Positions 44,185 through 53,366 of a stretch of 53,510 bases of DNA are shown here, piece after piece (position 1 is the stretch's first letter; each line of letters begins with the position of its first letter). Position numbers and translations under genes: made by a program. Origin of the DNA: Deltaproteobacteria bacterium (GTDB lineage: Bacteria > Desulfobacterota > GWC2-55-46); NCBI GenBank assembly GCA_016213015.1, contig JACRCE010000013.1, positions 1 to 53,510 on the forward strand, written 5' to 3'. Under the pieces are notes generated by a model. It was not told the DNA's origin. It did not search any database and saw only the letters and a program-made list of their open reading frames with translations.

Positions 44185-44501
44185 GTCCGCCTCCTTGTCT
44201 TATAATCGGATTCAAAACAATCTAAATCCGGATTATAGGCCGTAATAATAAAAGACCATCCGGACACATGGTCGAGCGCAACGACAACGTGAAGAGGCTC
44301 AAGCCCAAGCCAACCGAAAAATAACGCGCTTGGATACGGCTTGTCGTCGGAATACTCTTCTATAATCTCTCCACACAATAAAACGTCTTTAACGGCCTTC
44401 CTTGAAGGCCTTCTCTCCAACATCCGTTCCAAGGCATGACGATGCCATACGATTTTGCTATTTTTTATGGCACTGCCAAGTAAAACCCTGTCCATTAGCA
44501 C
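44181..44501 (-). CDS. DUF4258-family putative toxin
   Basis: The 106-residue protein is open from GTG 44501 (or ATG 44495). Signs of DUF4258 are VWHRHALERMLERRPSRKAV near 18-37, the central EEYSDDKPYPSALFFGW, and LHVVVALDHVSGWSFIITAY near 69-88 (the HVVVA.D core). Members resemble RelE/MqsR-type RNases and pair with YgiT proteins, as here. Upstream TAATATAAAGTATATT looks like a promoter close to the start, so the mRNA may have almost no leader. Confidence 0.82.
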   Translation of the reverse strand: MLMDRVLLGSAIKNSKIVWHRHALERMLERRPSRKAVKDVLLCGEIIEEYSDDKPYPSALFFGWLGLEPLHVVVALDHVSGWSFIITAYNPDLDCFESDYKTRRRT

Positions 44502-44577
44502 AAATATACTTTATATTAAGCCTATCCGCAGCGTCAAGACAAAAAAGTCTTATAAAAATCTTAACGGACTATTCCGA

Positions 44578-44669
44578 GAGCAAAAGGTGTCAAAAATGGG
44601 TCAGGTCTACTTTATTGCCATCTTCATAATTATTCAATGTCAAGAAAATAGACCTGACCCCTTTTGCTC
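44578..44669. repeat. GGGTCAGGTCTA palindromic repeat, copy 1
   Basis: The ends GAGCAAAAGG..GGGTCAGGTCTA and TAGACCTGACCCCTTTTGCTC are inverted repeats; the left arm has a 10-base insertion. The spacer contains TTTATTGCCATCTTCATAAT. The same element lies in the same orientation at 46954-47027, so the two copies flank the nitrate reductase gene. Similar repeats occur near REP-associated transposases in related genomes; no such transposase is visible here. Confidence 0.85.
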
Positions 44670-44758
44670 CGTAGAGATATTGATTATTATTTAGGCATGT
44701 TTTGTCGTGAGGTAATTATCCCAAGCCAGTATCCTTGGTTTTTCGCCACGATAGATAC

Positions 44759-44776
44759 TTGGCACGATAGTTGCAT
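44759..44776 (+). promoter_or_regulatory. Sigma-54 (RpoN) promoter of the nitrate reductase gene
   Basis: TTGGCACGATAGTTGCAT fits the -24/-12 consensus YTGGCACGN4TTGCW perfectly. Transcription would start near 44786, about 40 bases before the ATG. Just upstream GCCACGATAGATACTT repeats part of the -24 region, and CCAAG-N8-CTTGG (44721-44738) is a small inverted repeat that an activator could bind. Nitrogen control by NtrC is likely for an assimilatory nitrate reductase, but no clear NtrC site is seen. Confidence 0.82.
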
Positions 44777-44827
44777 ACTTAATATAGCAATAGATGAAAA
44801 CATAAAAGAGAGGCGCGGCGCAAATCA

Positions 44828-46816
44828 ATGAAGAAATTCTCGTGTCCGTACTGCGGCGTAGGATGCGGTCTTGCCTACGCAAACGGGCGTATAATTGGTG
44901 ACAAGAAACATCCGGCGTCGTTTGGCGACGTATGCAAAAAACCGCTTTACTACCATAAGGTCATTGACAAGGGCAGGATACCATATCCCATGTACAGGGA
45001 GCATAAAGGCCGCGACTTCCAAAGGATAAGCTGGGAACGCGCCTATGGAATAATCGCCGACAAGCTCTCGACCCTAAGCGCAAAAGAGCTGTATTTTTAT
45101 CTGTCCGGCCAACTACTCACTGAGGATATATACGTCATAAACAAGTTCGTCAAGGGCTGTCTCAAGACAAACAACATAGACGCCAATTCCAGACTCTGCA
45201 TGGTATCCGCAGTGGCGGCGTACAAGATGGCCTTCGGCTCAGACGGGCCGCCCGGTTCATATGAGGATATCGACGACGCCGACTCCTTTGTGTTCATAGG
45301 CTCGAACGCGAAGTGGACATTCCCTGTCTTGTTCAAAAAAGTCATGAAAAGGAAACGGGCATTCCCTGACGCCAAGGTGGTAACCATCGACCCGGTGAGA
45401 ACGGAGACGGCAGGGGATTCGGACCGCTTCATACAGATAAACGCAGGCACGGACGTCGTGTTCTTGAACGCGGTGCTTAATATCCTTTACAGGGGGAATG
45501 CCCTTGATCGCGAATTCATCGCGAGCTGCACGGAAGGCATCGAGGCCGCGCTGGAAGAGGCCGGCAAGCACACCCTTGCGACCGCGATGAACATCTGCGG
45601 GGTGAGGGAGGAAGAGTTCCATTACGTCGCCGATTTGTTTGCACATAGCGGCAAGCTCTTGTCCTTTTACTGTCAGGGGGTAAATCAATCGTCGAACGGC
45701 ACCATGAAGAACCTCGCGCTGCTGAACCTCCATCTCGCAACCGGCAGGGTCAACGCTGGAGGAACCCCCTTTTCTTTAACTGGCCAATCCAACGCAATGG
45801 GCGGCAGGGAGGTCGGGTATCTAGTCTACGGCCTCCCTGGGTACAGGGACGTAAGGAACGCCGAGGACAGGGAGTACATGGAGCGATACTGGTCCATCGG
45901 CAACGGGAGCATAAGCCCAACGCCTGGCAGGAGCATACTACAGGCCGTAACGTCGGATCGCACAAAACTTTTCTGGGTTACCGGCACGAACCCGGCGGTC
46001 TCCATGCCGAATCTCAGAGAGGTGAGAGGCGCGCTCGGCGAGAGTTTCCTTATAGTTCAGGACGCTTACTTCAATGACACTGCGGGCCTCGCCAATCTCC
46101 TGCTACCGGCCGCCCAGATCGGCGAAAAGGATGGCGTTATGACAGGCTCCGACAGGCTTGTAACGCTGTGTGAAAGGTTTATCAAGCCGCACGGAGAATC
46201 CAAGCCGGATTGGCTGATATTTTCCGAGTTGGCAAGGCGCATGGGCTTTGCCCGCCAGTTCTCGTACGAGCGCTCCGAGCAGATATTCATGGAGTATAGA
46301 GGCGCAACGGAGGGGAGGCTGTGCGACATATCCGGCTTTGGATATCACGACCTCCCGAGGAGGTGGGGCGGAAAATGGCTTTACAAAGACCTGAAGTTTC
46401 CAACGCCGTCCGGCAGGGCGCGTTTTGTGCCCGCTGAGTTTCTTCATCCCATTCATGAAGGCGCCTTCGTTATGCTGACGGGAAGGAGTAAGAACCAGTG
46501 GCACACCATGACGAGAACAGGGAAGAGCCATGAGCTTTTATTGGGTGAAGAGCCTTATTTGCTTATCAACCCTCATGACGCCGATGAGTTGAGCATAAGA
46601 GAGTTAGACACGGTGTCCATAAGGTCGGCCAACGGCGTCGTGGAGAGAAAGGCGCTGCTCGGCGACGTGAAGAAGGGGCATCTGTTCGTCCCCTTTGGAT
46701 TCCCTTCCGAATACGGAAAACCTGTCAACGTCGTTGTCAGCGACAGACAGGACCATGTATCGGGACAGCCTGATTTGAAGTTTACCTACGTCCACCTTTC
46801 CAGAGCAACGGCATGA
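44828..46816 (+). CDS. nasA: Assimilatory nitrate reductase, molybdopterin subunit (NasA/NarB type)
   Basis: The 662-residue cytoplasmic enzyme would reduce nitrate to nitrite. The N-terminal [4Fe-4S] site uses Cys 6, 9, 13 and 36 (CPYCGVGC...GDVC). The likely molybdenum ligand is Cys 124 in NSRLCMVSAVAAYKMAFG, followed by DGPPGSYEDIDDAD, a NasA/NarB pattern. The molybdopterin-binding C-terminal domain starts near 545 (LTGRSKNQWHTMTRTGKS). There is no Tat signal and no extra C-terminal iron-sulfur domain, so it resembles the short NarB form fed by ferredoxin. No nitrite reductase, transporter or electron-donor gene lies nearby. Flanking repeats suggest it may have arrived as a unit. Confidence 0.9.
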   Translation: MKKFSCPYCGVGCGLAYANGRIIGDKKHPASFGDVCKKPLYYHKVIDKGRIPYPMYREHKGRDFQRISWERAYGIIADKLSTLSAKELYFYLSGQLLTEDIYVINKFVKGCLKTNNIDANSRLCMVSAVAAYKMAFGSDGPPGSYEDIDDADSFVFIGSNAKWTFPVLFKKVMKRKRAFPDAKVVTIDPVRTETAGDSDRFIQINAGTDVVFLNAVLNILYRGNALDREFIASCTEGIEAALEEAGKHTLATAMNICGVREEEFHYVADLFAHSGKLLSFYCQGVNQSSNGTMKNLALLNLHLATGRVNAGGTPFSLTGQSNAMGGREVGYLVYGLPGYRDVRNAEDREYMERYWSIGNGSISPTPGRSILQAVTSDRTKLFWVTGTNPAVSMPNLREVRGALGESFLIVQDAYFNDTAGLANLLLPAAQIGEKDGVMTGSDRLVTLCERFIKPHGESKPDWLIFSELARRMGFARQFSYERSEQIFMEYRGATEGRLCDISGFGYHDLPRRWGGKWLYKDLKFPTPSGRARFVPAEFLHPIHEGAFVMLTGRSKNQWHTMTRTGKSHELLLGEEPYLLINPHDADELSIRELDTVSIRSANGVVERKALLGDVKKGHLFVPFGFPSEYGKPVNVVVSDRQDHVSGQPDLKFTYVHLSRATA

Positions 46817-46953
46817 CCGCGCGCGCCGCAAAAAACAACCCCTGTGCCGTTTCATTGCACGGGGCACGGGGGTTTTCTACGGTTAAGAGAGGCGTTGAAC
46901 CTCTCTCTTCAGGCGGCCTTCTTGCCCTCTTTGATGCCTTCCTCGGTCAGCAT

Positions 46954-47027
46954 AGGGGGTCGGGTCTGCTTTATTGCCATCTTCATAATTATGTAATGTC
47001 AAGAAAGTAGACCTGACCCCTTTTGCT
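46954..47027. repeat. GGGTCAGGTCTA palindromic repeat, copy 2
   Basis: It is closely similar to 44578-44669 and has the same orientation: GGGGGTCGGGTCTGC on the left, then TTTATTGCCATCTTCATAAT, and GTAGACCTGACCCCTTTTGCT on the right. It fills the gap between the convergent nitrate reductase and RND genes and could fold into a hairpin that ends transcription from both sides. Confidence 0.88.
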
Positions 47028-47043
47028 TTTATCAATGCCTTAG

Positions 47044-50000
47044 TCACGGCCTTATCGCCCGCTTTACGCCCCTCAGGTCGTCGAACAACGAATAGACCAC
47101 CGGCACGACAAGCAGGGTTACCAGCAGGCACATCGCCTGACCGCCGACTATTACTATGGCCATTGACGCCCTTGACATGGCGCCGTCGCCCCTTGCAAGG
47201 GTTACCGGCAGCATACCCGCGATGATCGCAAGCGTCGTCATGAGTATGGGCCTCAAGCGCACCTTGTTTGCCTGCATCTGCGCCTCCATGCGCTCCATGC
47301 CGCGCCCTCTGAGCGTGTTCGTGTAGTCGATCTGAAGTATGGCGTTCTTCTTCACCACGCCTATGAGCACGAACATGCCCATTATGCTGTAGATATTCAG
47401 GGACGAACCCGCGACTATCACGCTCAGGATGCCGAACGGGATGGAGAGGAATATCGAGACCATTATCGTTATGGGGTGGACGTAGCTTTCAAACTGCGCC
47501 GCAAGCACCATGTAGATGAAGATGAGGCTCAAGACGAACGCGATCATGAAGTTGAAGAACGCCTCCTTCATGAGCTTTGCCCTGCCGAGATAACTCGTCG
47601 AATACCCTGACGGCATGTTCATCTCCTTTACAATCTTGTCGGCCTTGACGGCAGCGTCGCCGAGCGCCATATCGTGCAGGTTGGATATGACCGTTATCTG
47701 CCTCTCCTGTCCGTACCGGTCTATCTGCCCGGGACTGGCCCCCTCTGCAAACGTCGCCACGTTGGAAAGTTTTACGAGCCCGCCTCTGGCCGACGGGACG
47801 GTGAGGTCTTCAAGTCCCTTTGCGTCTTTTCTGTGCTCCGGAGAGAGCCTGAGCCTTACGTTGTACTGATCCGCGCCCTGTCTGAAGAGGCCGACCTTCT
47901 CGCCTCCCACCATCGTCCTCAGGCTCGACGCTATGGTCTCGGCCTTTATGCCGAGATCGGAGGCCCTGCTTCTGTCAAGACGCACCTCTATCTCGGGGCG
48001 CTTGTATGCCTGACCCGTGTCCACGTCTACAAACCCGGGTATGGCCTTGAATCTTTTTACGAGTTCGGTTGAATATTCATCGAGCTTTTTAAGCTCCGGA
48101 CCGCGTATGACGAGATTGAAAGGCGTTGACTTGAATCCGCCGCCGGAGATCATGCCTATGTTCTGAACGCCTATCCTCAACCCCTTGAATCCCTTCAATG
48201 CGCCCCTTGCCTCCTGCATTATCTGGGCCTGACCTCTCTTGCGCTCGGACAGATGCACTAACCCGACGTAGATTGAGGCGTCCGTAACGTTCGTCTGGTA
48301 CTGGCCCCTTACGCCGATGTTGGTGAATATGCGCTCGACCTCGGGTATCTTTTTCAACTCCGCTTCAACGTCTTTAAGGAGCGCGTCGCTCCTTAAAAGA
48401 GACGACCCCGGCGGTGTCTCGACGATAACCTCGAACTCGCTCATGTCGTCGTCAACCACGAACTCGAACTTGGCCATCTTGCCGAGAGGCGCTATCGACA
48501 ACAAGATGGCGGCGGAGGCCAGCACGACGATAAGCCTCTTTCGCAGACACCAAGCAAGGAGTTTCAGGTAAACGCCCCGCAGGCACAAGTACAGGCGGCT
48601 GTCTTTCGCATGGCCAAGAGAGCGGGACCGGCCTATAAGCCTTGATGAAAGCATTGGCGTAAGCGTGAACGAGACGAGCAGGGAGATCATTATCGCAAAG
48701 GCCGCCGTCAGCCCGAAACTCTTCCAGAACCTGCCCACGAGGCCGGACATGAAGGCAACCGGCAGGAAGATGACCACGAGGGAGAGCGTTGTCGCCATGA
48801 CGGCGAGCGCGATCTCCCGCGTGCCCTCTATGGCCGCGTCGAACGCGCTCTTGGCCTCGTCTTCGGCGTGCCTGAAGATGTTCTCAAGCACTATGATGGC
48901 GTCGTCAATGACTATGCCCGTGCATACGGAAAGGGCAAGCAGGGTCATGTTGTTGAGCGTAAAACCCATATAGCGAAGGACTGTAAATGTGCCGATAATC
49001 GAGGCGGGGATGGCGAGGGCGGCCACTATGGCGGCGCGTATATTCCTTATGAAGAAAAGTATTATGAGGCTTGCAAGGAATGCGCCCTCTATAAGGTGCT
49101 TTTGCACCTGCGAGACGGCGAGCTTGATGAATCTGGATTGATCCGTTACCACCTGCACGGAAACGTCGGGCGGCAGGGACCGGCGTATCTCGTCAAGGCC
49201 GGCCTTCACGCCGTCAACGACCTTTACCGTATTCGTCCCGGACTGCTTGCGTATGAGAAGAGACACCGCGTTTTGCCCGTCAAGCCGCGATATGGTCCTC
49301 GGCTCTTCCTCGGCGTCGAGGGAGGCGCCGATATCCTTGATACGCACCGGCGCGCCCTTGTAATCGGCCACGATGAGGTCTGAAAAATCATCGATAGTCT
49401 CAAGGCGCGCAAGGGTGCGAACTCCTGTTTCGCTCTCTCGCCACGTGAGACGGCCTCCCGGGACCTCGGCGTTTTGCCGCCTTATGGCGTCCTTGACCAG
49501 GGCAATGGACAGGCCGTAAGCCTTGAGCCTTTCCGGGTCTATTACAATCTGCGCCTCGCGCACCCGTCCGCCCACGACGGTGATAGCCCCTACGTCCTTT
49601 ACGACCTCAAGCTGTTTTTTAAGCCTCTTGTCCGCAAGCTCGGTTATCTCCCTCTGACTCCTCTTGCCGCTCACCACGAGGCTCATGACGGCGGAGGCGT
49701 CCGGATCGAACTTTTCTATCACCGGCGAATCCGTGCCCGGCGGAAGCTGGGCAACGATGGCGCCGACCTTTTCCCTTACCTCGTTGGCGGCGACGTCGAT
49801 GTTTTTTTCAAGCAGGAACGTCGCAAAGACCTGCGACTGGCCCTCTATCGTCGTGGAGCGCAGTTCGTCCATGCCGGCGATGGTGTTTACGGCCTCCTCG
49901 ACGCGCTTGGTTATCTGCGTCTCCATCTCCTCCGGACTTGCGCCTTCAAGCCGCGTCGTGATGGTTACGGTGGGCAGGTCCACCTTCGGAAAAAGATCGA

Positions 50001-50100
50001 CGCCGAGTTCCATGTACGAGGCAAGGCCGAGCACCACGAGGCTCGCTATGAGCATCGTGGCGAAGACCGGCCTTCTTATACATATCTCATAAAGCGACAT
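47044..50100 (-). CDS. RND-family efflux pump, inner-membrane transporter
   Basis: The 1018-residue proton-driven pump is of the hydrophobe/amphiphile (AcrB-like) family. It starts MSLYEICIRRPVFATMLIAS and has 12 membrane helices in two halves. The proton-relay Asp pair lies in GIVIDDAIIVLENIFRH (about 391-407), and GNTNTV-type pore residues appear as QSGTNTVKVVDGVK. FVLIGVVKKNAILQIDYTN is the second-half signature. With the fusion protein and TolC-like channel upstream it forms a tripartite exporter. The substrate cannot be read from the sequence; drug, bile-type or lipid substrates are more likely than heavy metals, because the metal-RND motifs are absent. Confidence 0.95.
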   Translation of the reverse strand: MSLYEICIRRPVFATMLIASLVVLGLASYMELGVDLFPKVDLPTVTITTRLEGASPEEMETQITKRVEEAVNTIAGMDELRSTTIEGQSQVFATFLLEKNIDVAANEVREKVGAIVAQLPPGTDSPVIEKFDPDASAVMSLVVSGKRSQREITELADKRLKKQLEVVKDVGAITVVGGRVREAQIVIDPERLKAYGLSIALVKDAIRRQNAEVPGGRLTWRESETGVRTLARLETIDDFSDLIVADYKGAPVRIKDIGASLDAEEEPRTISRLDGQNAVSLLIRKQSGTNTVKVVDGVKAGLDEIRRSLPPDVSVQVVTDQSRFIKLAVSQVQKHLIEGAFLASLIILFFIRNIRAAIVAALAIPASIIGTFTVLRYMGFTLNNMTLLALSVCTGIVIDDAIIVLENIFRHAEDEAKSAFDAAIEGTREIALAVMATTLSLVVIFLPVAFMSGLVGRFWKSFGLTAAFAIMISLLVSFTLTPMLSSRLIGRSRSLGHAKDSRLYLCLRGVYLKLLAWCLRKRLIVVLASAAILLSIAPLGKMAKFEFVVDDDMSEFEVIVETPPGSSLLRSDALLKDVEAELKKIPEVERIFTNIGVRGQYQTNVTDASIYVGLVHLSERKRGQAQIMQEARGALKGFKGLRIGVQNIGMISGGGFKSTPFNLVIRGPELKKLDEYSTELVKRFKAIPGFVDVDTGQAYKRPEIEVRLDRSRASDLGIKAETIASSLRTMVGGEKVGLFRQGADQYNVRLRLSPEHRKDAKGLEDLTVPSARGGLVKLSNVATFAEGASPGQIDRYGQERQITVISNLHDMALGDAAVKADKIVKEMNMPSGYSTSYLGRAKLMKEAFFNFMIAFVLSLIFIYMVLAAQFESYVHPITIMVSIFLSIPFGILSVIVAGSSLNIYSIMGMFVLIGVVKKNAILQIDYTNTLRGRGMERMEAQMQANKVRLRPILMTTLAIIAGMLPVTLARGDGAMSRASMAIVIVGGQAMCLLVTLLVVPVVYSLFDDLRGVKRAIRP

Positions 50101-50139
50101 ACCTAGTTAGGGTTGACTACGGTTCATGGTTAACGACGA

Positions 50140-51285
50140 TTAGAGACGGTTCAGGGTTGACCTTGAACCGTCTTCAACCTTCTTCTCAACGCTTACCGGC
50201 GCGCCGTCATATAGATTGGAGAGATTCGATATTGCCACGGTCTCGCCGGCCTTCACGTCTCCGATTATTTCAATCATACCGGGCGCGCCGGACGCGGCCT
50301 GCCTTGGGATGATCTTTACAAGTTTCTCTTGCGCGACGGCGCCCCGTATGACGAACACCTTAACAACGCCAGCGGACGAATATACCGCGGCCTCCGGCGC
50401 AAAAACGGCCGAGGCCTTATCATCGGTAATGATCGCAGCCTTTGCGAAGTAACCCGGCTTCAATGAGCCGTCTTCGTTGGGGCTGATTGCCTCGACCTCA
50501 AGCGTGCGCGTATCGATATCCACCGACGGACTTACCCGTTCAAGCGTCGCGCCAAACCGCCTGTCCTTGAAGGCGTCAACCGTTATCCGAACCCTGAGCC
50601 CCTTTTTAATATCCGGCGCGGCCTTTTCCGCCACTGTCCCTCTGAACTTGACCCGTCCCTTTGAAACTATGGTAAAAAGGATCGCCTTATCCCGCACCGA
50701 CTCGCCTTTGGAGACGTGCCGCTTTCTTATCACGCCGCTTATCGGCGCGGCTATCATCGTATCATGCAGACGCTTCTTCATAAGCTGCGCCCGCGCCTCG
50801 GTCTGCTTCAAACGCGCCTGAGCCTCGCTTGCGCTCGCAATTGCCACGTCATGCTCTCTTTCGGATGTCATGCCGATTTTGAAGAGCTGCTCATATCTCT
50901 TGAGGCTCGCCTCTTCCTTTTCAACGGTCTTGATCGCCGTATTGCGAGCGGCCTCGGCCTCGGCAAGATTAAGACGCGCCTCTCTATCGTCCAATACCGC
51001 CAGCACGTCCCCGTCCTCCACCACGTCGCCGAGGTCGGCCAGCATCTTGTCCACGGTTCCGGCGGTCTCGGAACTTACCGTTGCCTCGTCAAACGGATAT
51101 ATGCTGCCGATTGCCTGAACGCTCCTCTCGGAGCGATGAGCCTCTATCGAGGCCGTCTTGACCTGCATTACCCGCTCGGTCGCAGGCGCGGCCCCTTTTT
51201 TCTCAACATCGCCTGAACACCCGACGCTCGAAATAACGACGGCGACAACGAACGGATAAAAATGAATATCTCTAAAACCGCGCAT
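50140..51285 (-). CDS. RND efflux membrane-fusion protein
   Basis: The 381-residue periplasmic adaptor has a signal peptide ending near SSVGCSG (a possible lipoprotein Cys near 23). Next come the first half of a lipoyl domain (ATVSSETAGTVDKMLADLGDVVEDG), a long alpha hairpin (about 105-185, EAEAARNTAIKTVEKEEASLKRY and ASASEAQARLKQTEARAQ), the second lipoyl half (IAAPISGVIRKRHVSKGESV), a beta barrel and a membrane-proximal domain. It follows the TolC gene after 11 bases and precedes the RND gene by 39 bases. Confidence 0.93.
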   Translation of the reverse strand: MRGFRDIHFYPFVVAVVISSVGCSGDVEKKGAAPATERVMQVKTASIEAHRSERSVQAIGSIYPFDEATVSSETAGTVDKMLADLGDVVEDGDVLAVLDDREARLNLAEAEAARNTAIKTVEKEEASLKRYEQLFKIGMTSEREHDVAIASASEAQARLKQTEARAQLMKKRLHDTMIAAPISGVIRKRHVSKGESVRDKAILFTIVSKGRVKFRGTVAEKAAPDIKKGLRVRITVDAFKDRRFGATLERVSPSVDIDTRTLEVEAISPNEDGSLKPGYFAKAAIITDDKASAVFAPEAAVYSSAGVVKVFVIRGAVAQEKLVKIIPRQAASGAPGMIEIIGDVKAGETVAISNLSNLYDGAPVSVEKKVEDGSRSTLNRL

Positions 51286-51296
51286 ATAACTATCCC

Positions 51297-52604
51297 CTAT
51301 TTTTCAAGCTCCTCGAGAAGAGAGCCTATTACAACCTTGTATTCCAACTTCGACAACTCATAGTCATACGTCGAATTCATTAAGGAACTCTGCGCCGATA
51401 TCAGCGTCGCGTCCGCGTCTATTATATCCACCGTGGTTGCAAGACCGTACTTGAACTGCTCGAAGACCATCTTGTAATCCTCCTCGGCAAATGCGTTCTG
51501 CCTTTTGTAAGACTCGATAACCGCCTTTGCGGTATTCATGCGATTTACGGCCTCGGTGATCTGCAAGGCGATGTCGCGCTTCAAGGCAAGCCGCTTGAAG
51601 TCCGCCTCCCTTGCCTTGCTCCTTGCCTCGGAGACCTCGGCAATCCTCAACCCCCCCTCGAATATCGGAAAGGTCAGCACGGCCGCGCCGTATACGCTCT
51701 CCTTCTGGAAGAAGGTCGTGTGAGGCTCCTGTTCCTTCCATGAGTATGCGCCCTCAAGCCTGAGCGACGGATAATAACCGCTCTCCGCGTAATCAACGCC
51801 CGCTTCAAGGGCGTCCTTTTCAAGGATGCTTTGCCTGTAATCGAGCCTGTCGGCATACGCCGCCTTTATGGCGTCCTCATGACTATGAATCGGCAAGGGC
51901 TTCAAGGGCGGTTCAACCGGATCGAAATCCTCGGTTATGCCTACAACCCTTTTAAGAAGATTTCGCGCATTCACGGCTTCACCGTCGGCTTTAATAAGGT
52001 CGGCCTCGGCTCCGGCTGCCACGGCCTCCGCGCGAAGCGCCGCGGACTTGGTAAGCTCTCCAACCTTTAGCCGCGCCGTGGCCACCTTCCTTCTTTCATC
52101 GGCCCTTTTAAGCGCCGCCTTCTTTATCTCCACGTCCTTCAACGCCTTCAGCGCCCCGAAGTAGGCGCGGGCAACGGCGCGCATCACGGCCTCCCGCGCG
52201 GCATTGAAACCAAGACGCATCTTGTCGAGGGTCGAAGCGGCTTGGCGTCTGGCCGCCCATTCGCGCCCTCCTGAATATAAAGGCTGAGTAAGTTTGACGT
52301 CGATGCGGGAGGAATCATCAGGCTGGATGGTGAACGTTCCCGACTTGACCTCTTTTGAATAAGCGGTATAACTTCCCTCGGCGTTGAGTTTCGGAAGGAG
52401 TTGAGAGAACGCCTTGTCATAATTGGCGTCGGCCTGAACAATCCCCTCTTCGGCCATCCCGACGTATTCATGGTTTTCGACGGCAAGGCGGTATGCCTCG
52501 GCCAGGGTTACGACCCTTTTCGAGCCGTCCGCGACGCTCGGCGACGGAAAGACTAAAAGTATAAGCGCGGCAACTACGGTTGACAAAAGAGCGCCAGGCG
52601 TCAT
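51297..52604 (-). CDS. TolC-family outer-membrane efflux channel
   Basis: The 435-residue protein has a signal peptide (about 1-25) and two repeated OEP halves of long alpha-barrel helices. The beta-barrel strands are near GSYTAYSKEVKSGTFTI (about 63-79) and the LEGAYSWKEQEPHTTFF region. The start ATG 52604 lies one base after the tetR stop, and its ribosome site (AGGAGGAG) is inside the tetR end, so the two are co-translated. Confidence 0.92.
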   Translation of the reverse strand: MTPGALLSTVVAALILLVFPSPSVADGSKRVVTLAEAYRLAVENHEYVGMAEEGIVQADANYDKAFSQLLPKLNAEGSYTAYSKEVKSGTFTIQPDDSSRIDVKLTQPLYSGGREWAARRQAASTLDKMRLGFNAAREAVMRAVARAYFGALKALKDVEIKKAALKRADERRKVATARLKVGELTKSAALRAEAVAAGAEADLIKADGEAVNARNLLKRVVGITEDFDPVEPPLKPLPIHSHEDAIKAAYADRLDYRQSILEKDALEAGVDYAESGYYPSLRLEGAYSWKEQEPHTTFFQKESVYGAAVLTFPIFEGGLRIAEVSEARSKAREADFKRLALKRDIALQITEAVNRMNTAKAVIESYKRQNAFAEEDYKMVFEQFKYGLATTVDIIDADATLISAQSSLMNSTYDYELSKLEYKVVIGSLLEELEK

Positions 52605-52605
52605 A

Positions 52606-53229
52606 TCATCTCCTCCTCATGCCTTCAAAGAATATATCTACGAACGCATCTACCGCCTTTGCGTTGGGCCTTTTGTAGTACCGCTTCAATCCGTAGACCT
52701 CCTGAGAAAAGCTGTAATGGAGCACCATGCCTACGAGCGCCCTCGCCGCAAGGGATGCGTCCGTTTTCCTGAAAACACCCTGCTTTATGAGCGCCTTGAT
52801 TTGCGCCTCCAGAAACTCTATGAACTCAAGCCCCTTTGTCTTTATGAATATCTCGGACAGGTCGTGGCCTTCAAGCGCGCTGTAGGTCAGGAGGCGCAAA
52901 AAAGCGCTGTCCTTCTGATGTTCGGATATGAGATATGAGGCCACCGTTGAAAAGACCTCCCTGCCTTCGACGCCCTTTAGTTTGCCGTACAGGATCGACT
53001 CGCCCTGTTTATCGTTGCAACGGGCGTCTATGATGGCTGTGTACAGGTCCTGCTTCCTTGCGAAATGCCTGAATATGACCGCCTCGCTGATTGACGCCTT
53101 TTCCGCTATCTCCCGCGTGGTGGTGCCCTTGAAGCCCTTCTTGGCAAAGAGCCGCATCGCCACCTTGACTATCTGGGAGCGCCTGTCCGGCCCGCTCATC
53201 CTTGTCTTTCCGATATCGTCGTTTTTCAT
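52606..53229 (-). CDS. TetR-family repressor of the efflux operon
   Basis: The 207-residue regulator has an N-terminal helix-turn-helix (about 15-60: RSQIVKVAMRLFAKKGFKG, TTTREIAEKASISEAVIFRHF) and a helical ligand-binding C-terminal domain (about 75-205). It is the first gene of the operon, which is the usual arrangement for self-repression. The palindrome at 53254-53267 lies 25 bases upstream of its start. The ligand is unknown. Confidence 0.93.
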   Translation of the reverse strand: MKNDDIGKTRMSGPDRRSQIVKVAMRLFAKKGFKGTTTREIAEKASISEAVIFRHFARKQDLYTAIIDARCNDKQGESILYGKLKGVEGREVFSTVASYLISEHQKDSAFLRLLTYSALEGHDLSEIFIKTKGLEFIEFLEAQIKALIKQGVFRKTDASLAARALVGMVLHYSFSQEVYGLKRYYKRPNAKAVDAFVDIFFEGMRRR

Positions 53230-53253
53230 GCCCGCCTTTTGGACGCCTATGTA

Positions 53254-53267
53254 AGTAAGCGCTTACT
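53254..53267. promoter_or_regulatory. Palindromic operator of the TetR-family repressor
   Basis: AGTAAGCGCTTACT is a perfect 14-bp palindrome inside GTAAGTAAGCGCTTACTCTAC, directly upstream of the tetR-like gene. Size and position match TetR-family operators, so binding would block transcription of the whole efflux operon. Confidence 0.75.
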
Positions 53268-53366
53268 CTACACCATGTTCGAACGGACGTCAAGAGGTTC
53301 AACGCGGAAAAATATCCTTTTCAAGGGCGCCTGCTGAAGATTCCCGGCAAAACGCCGATCGCTCGT

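Noticed and set aside
46813..47010. 65-codon plus-strand ORF after the nitrate reductase gene
   Set aside because: Its second half is the palindromic repeat, and it has no ribosome site or family similarity.
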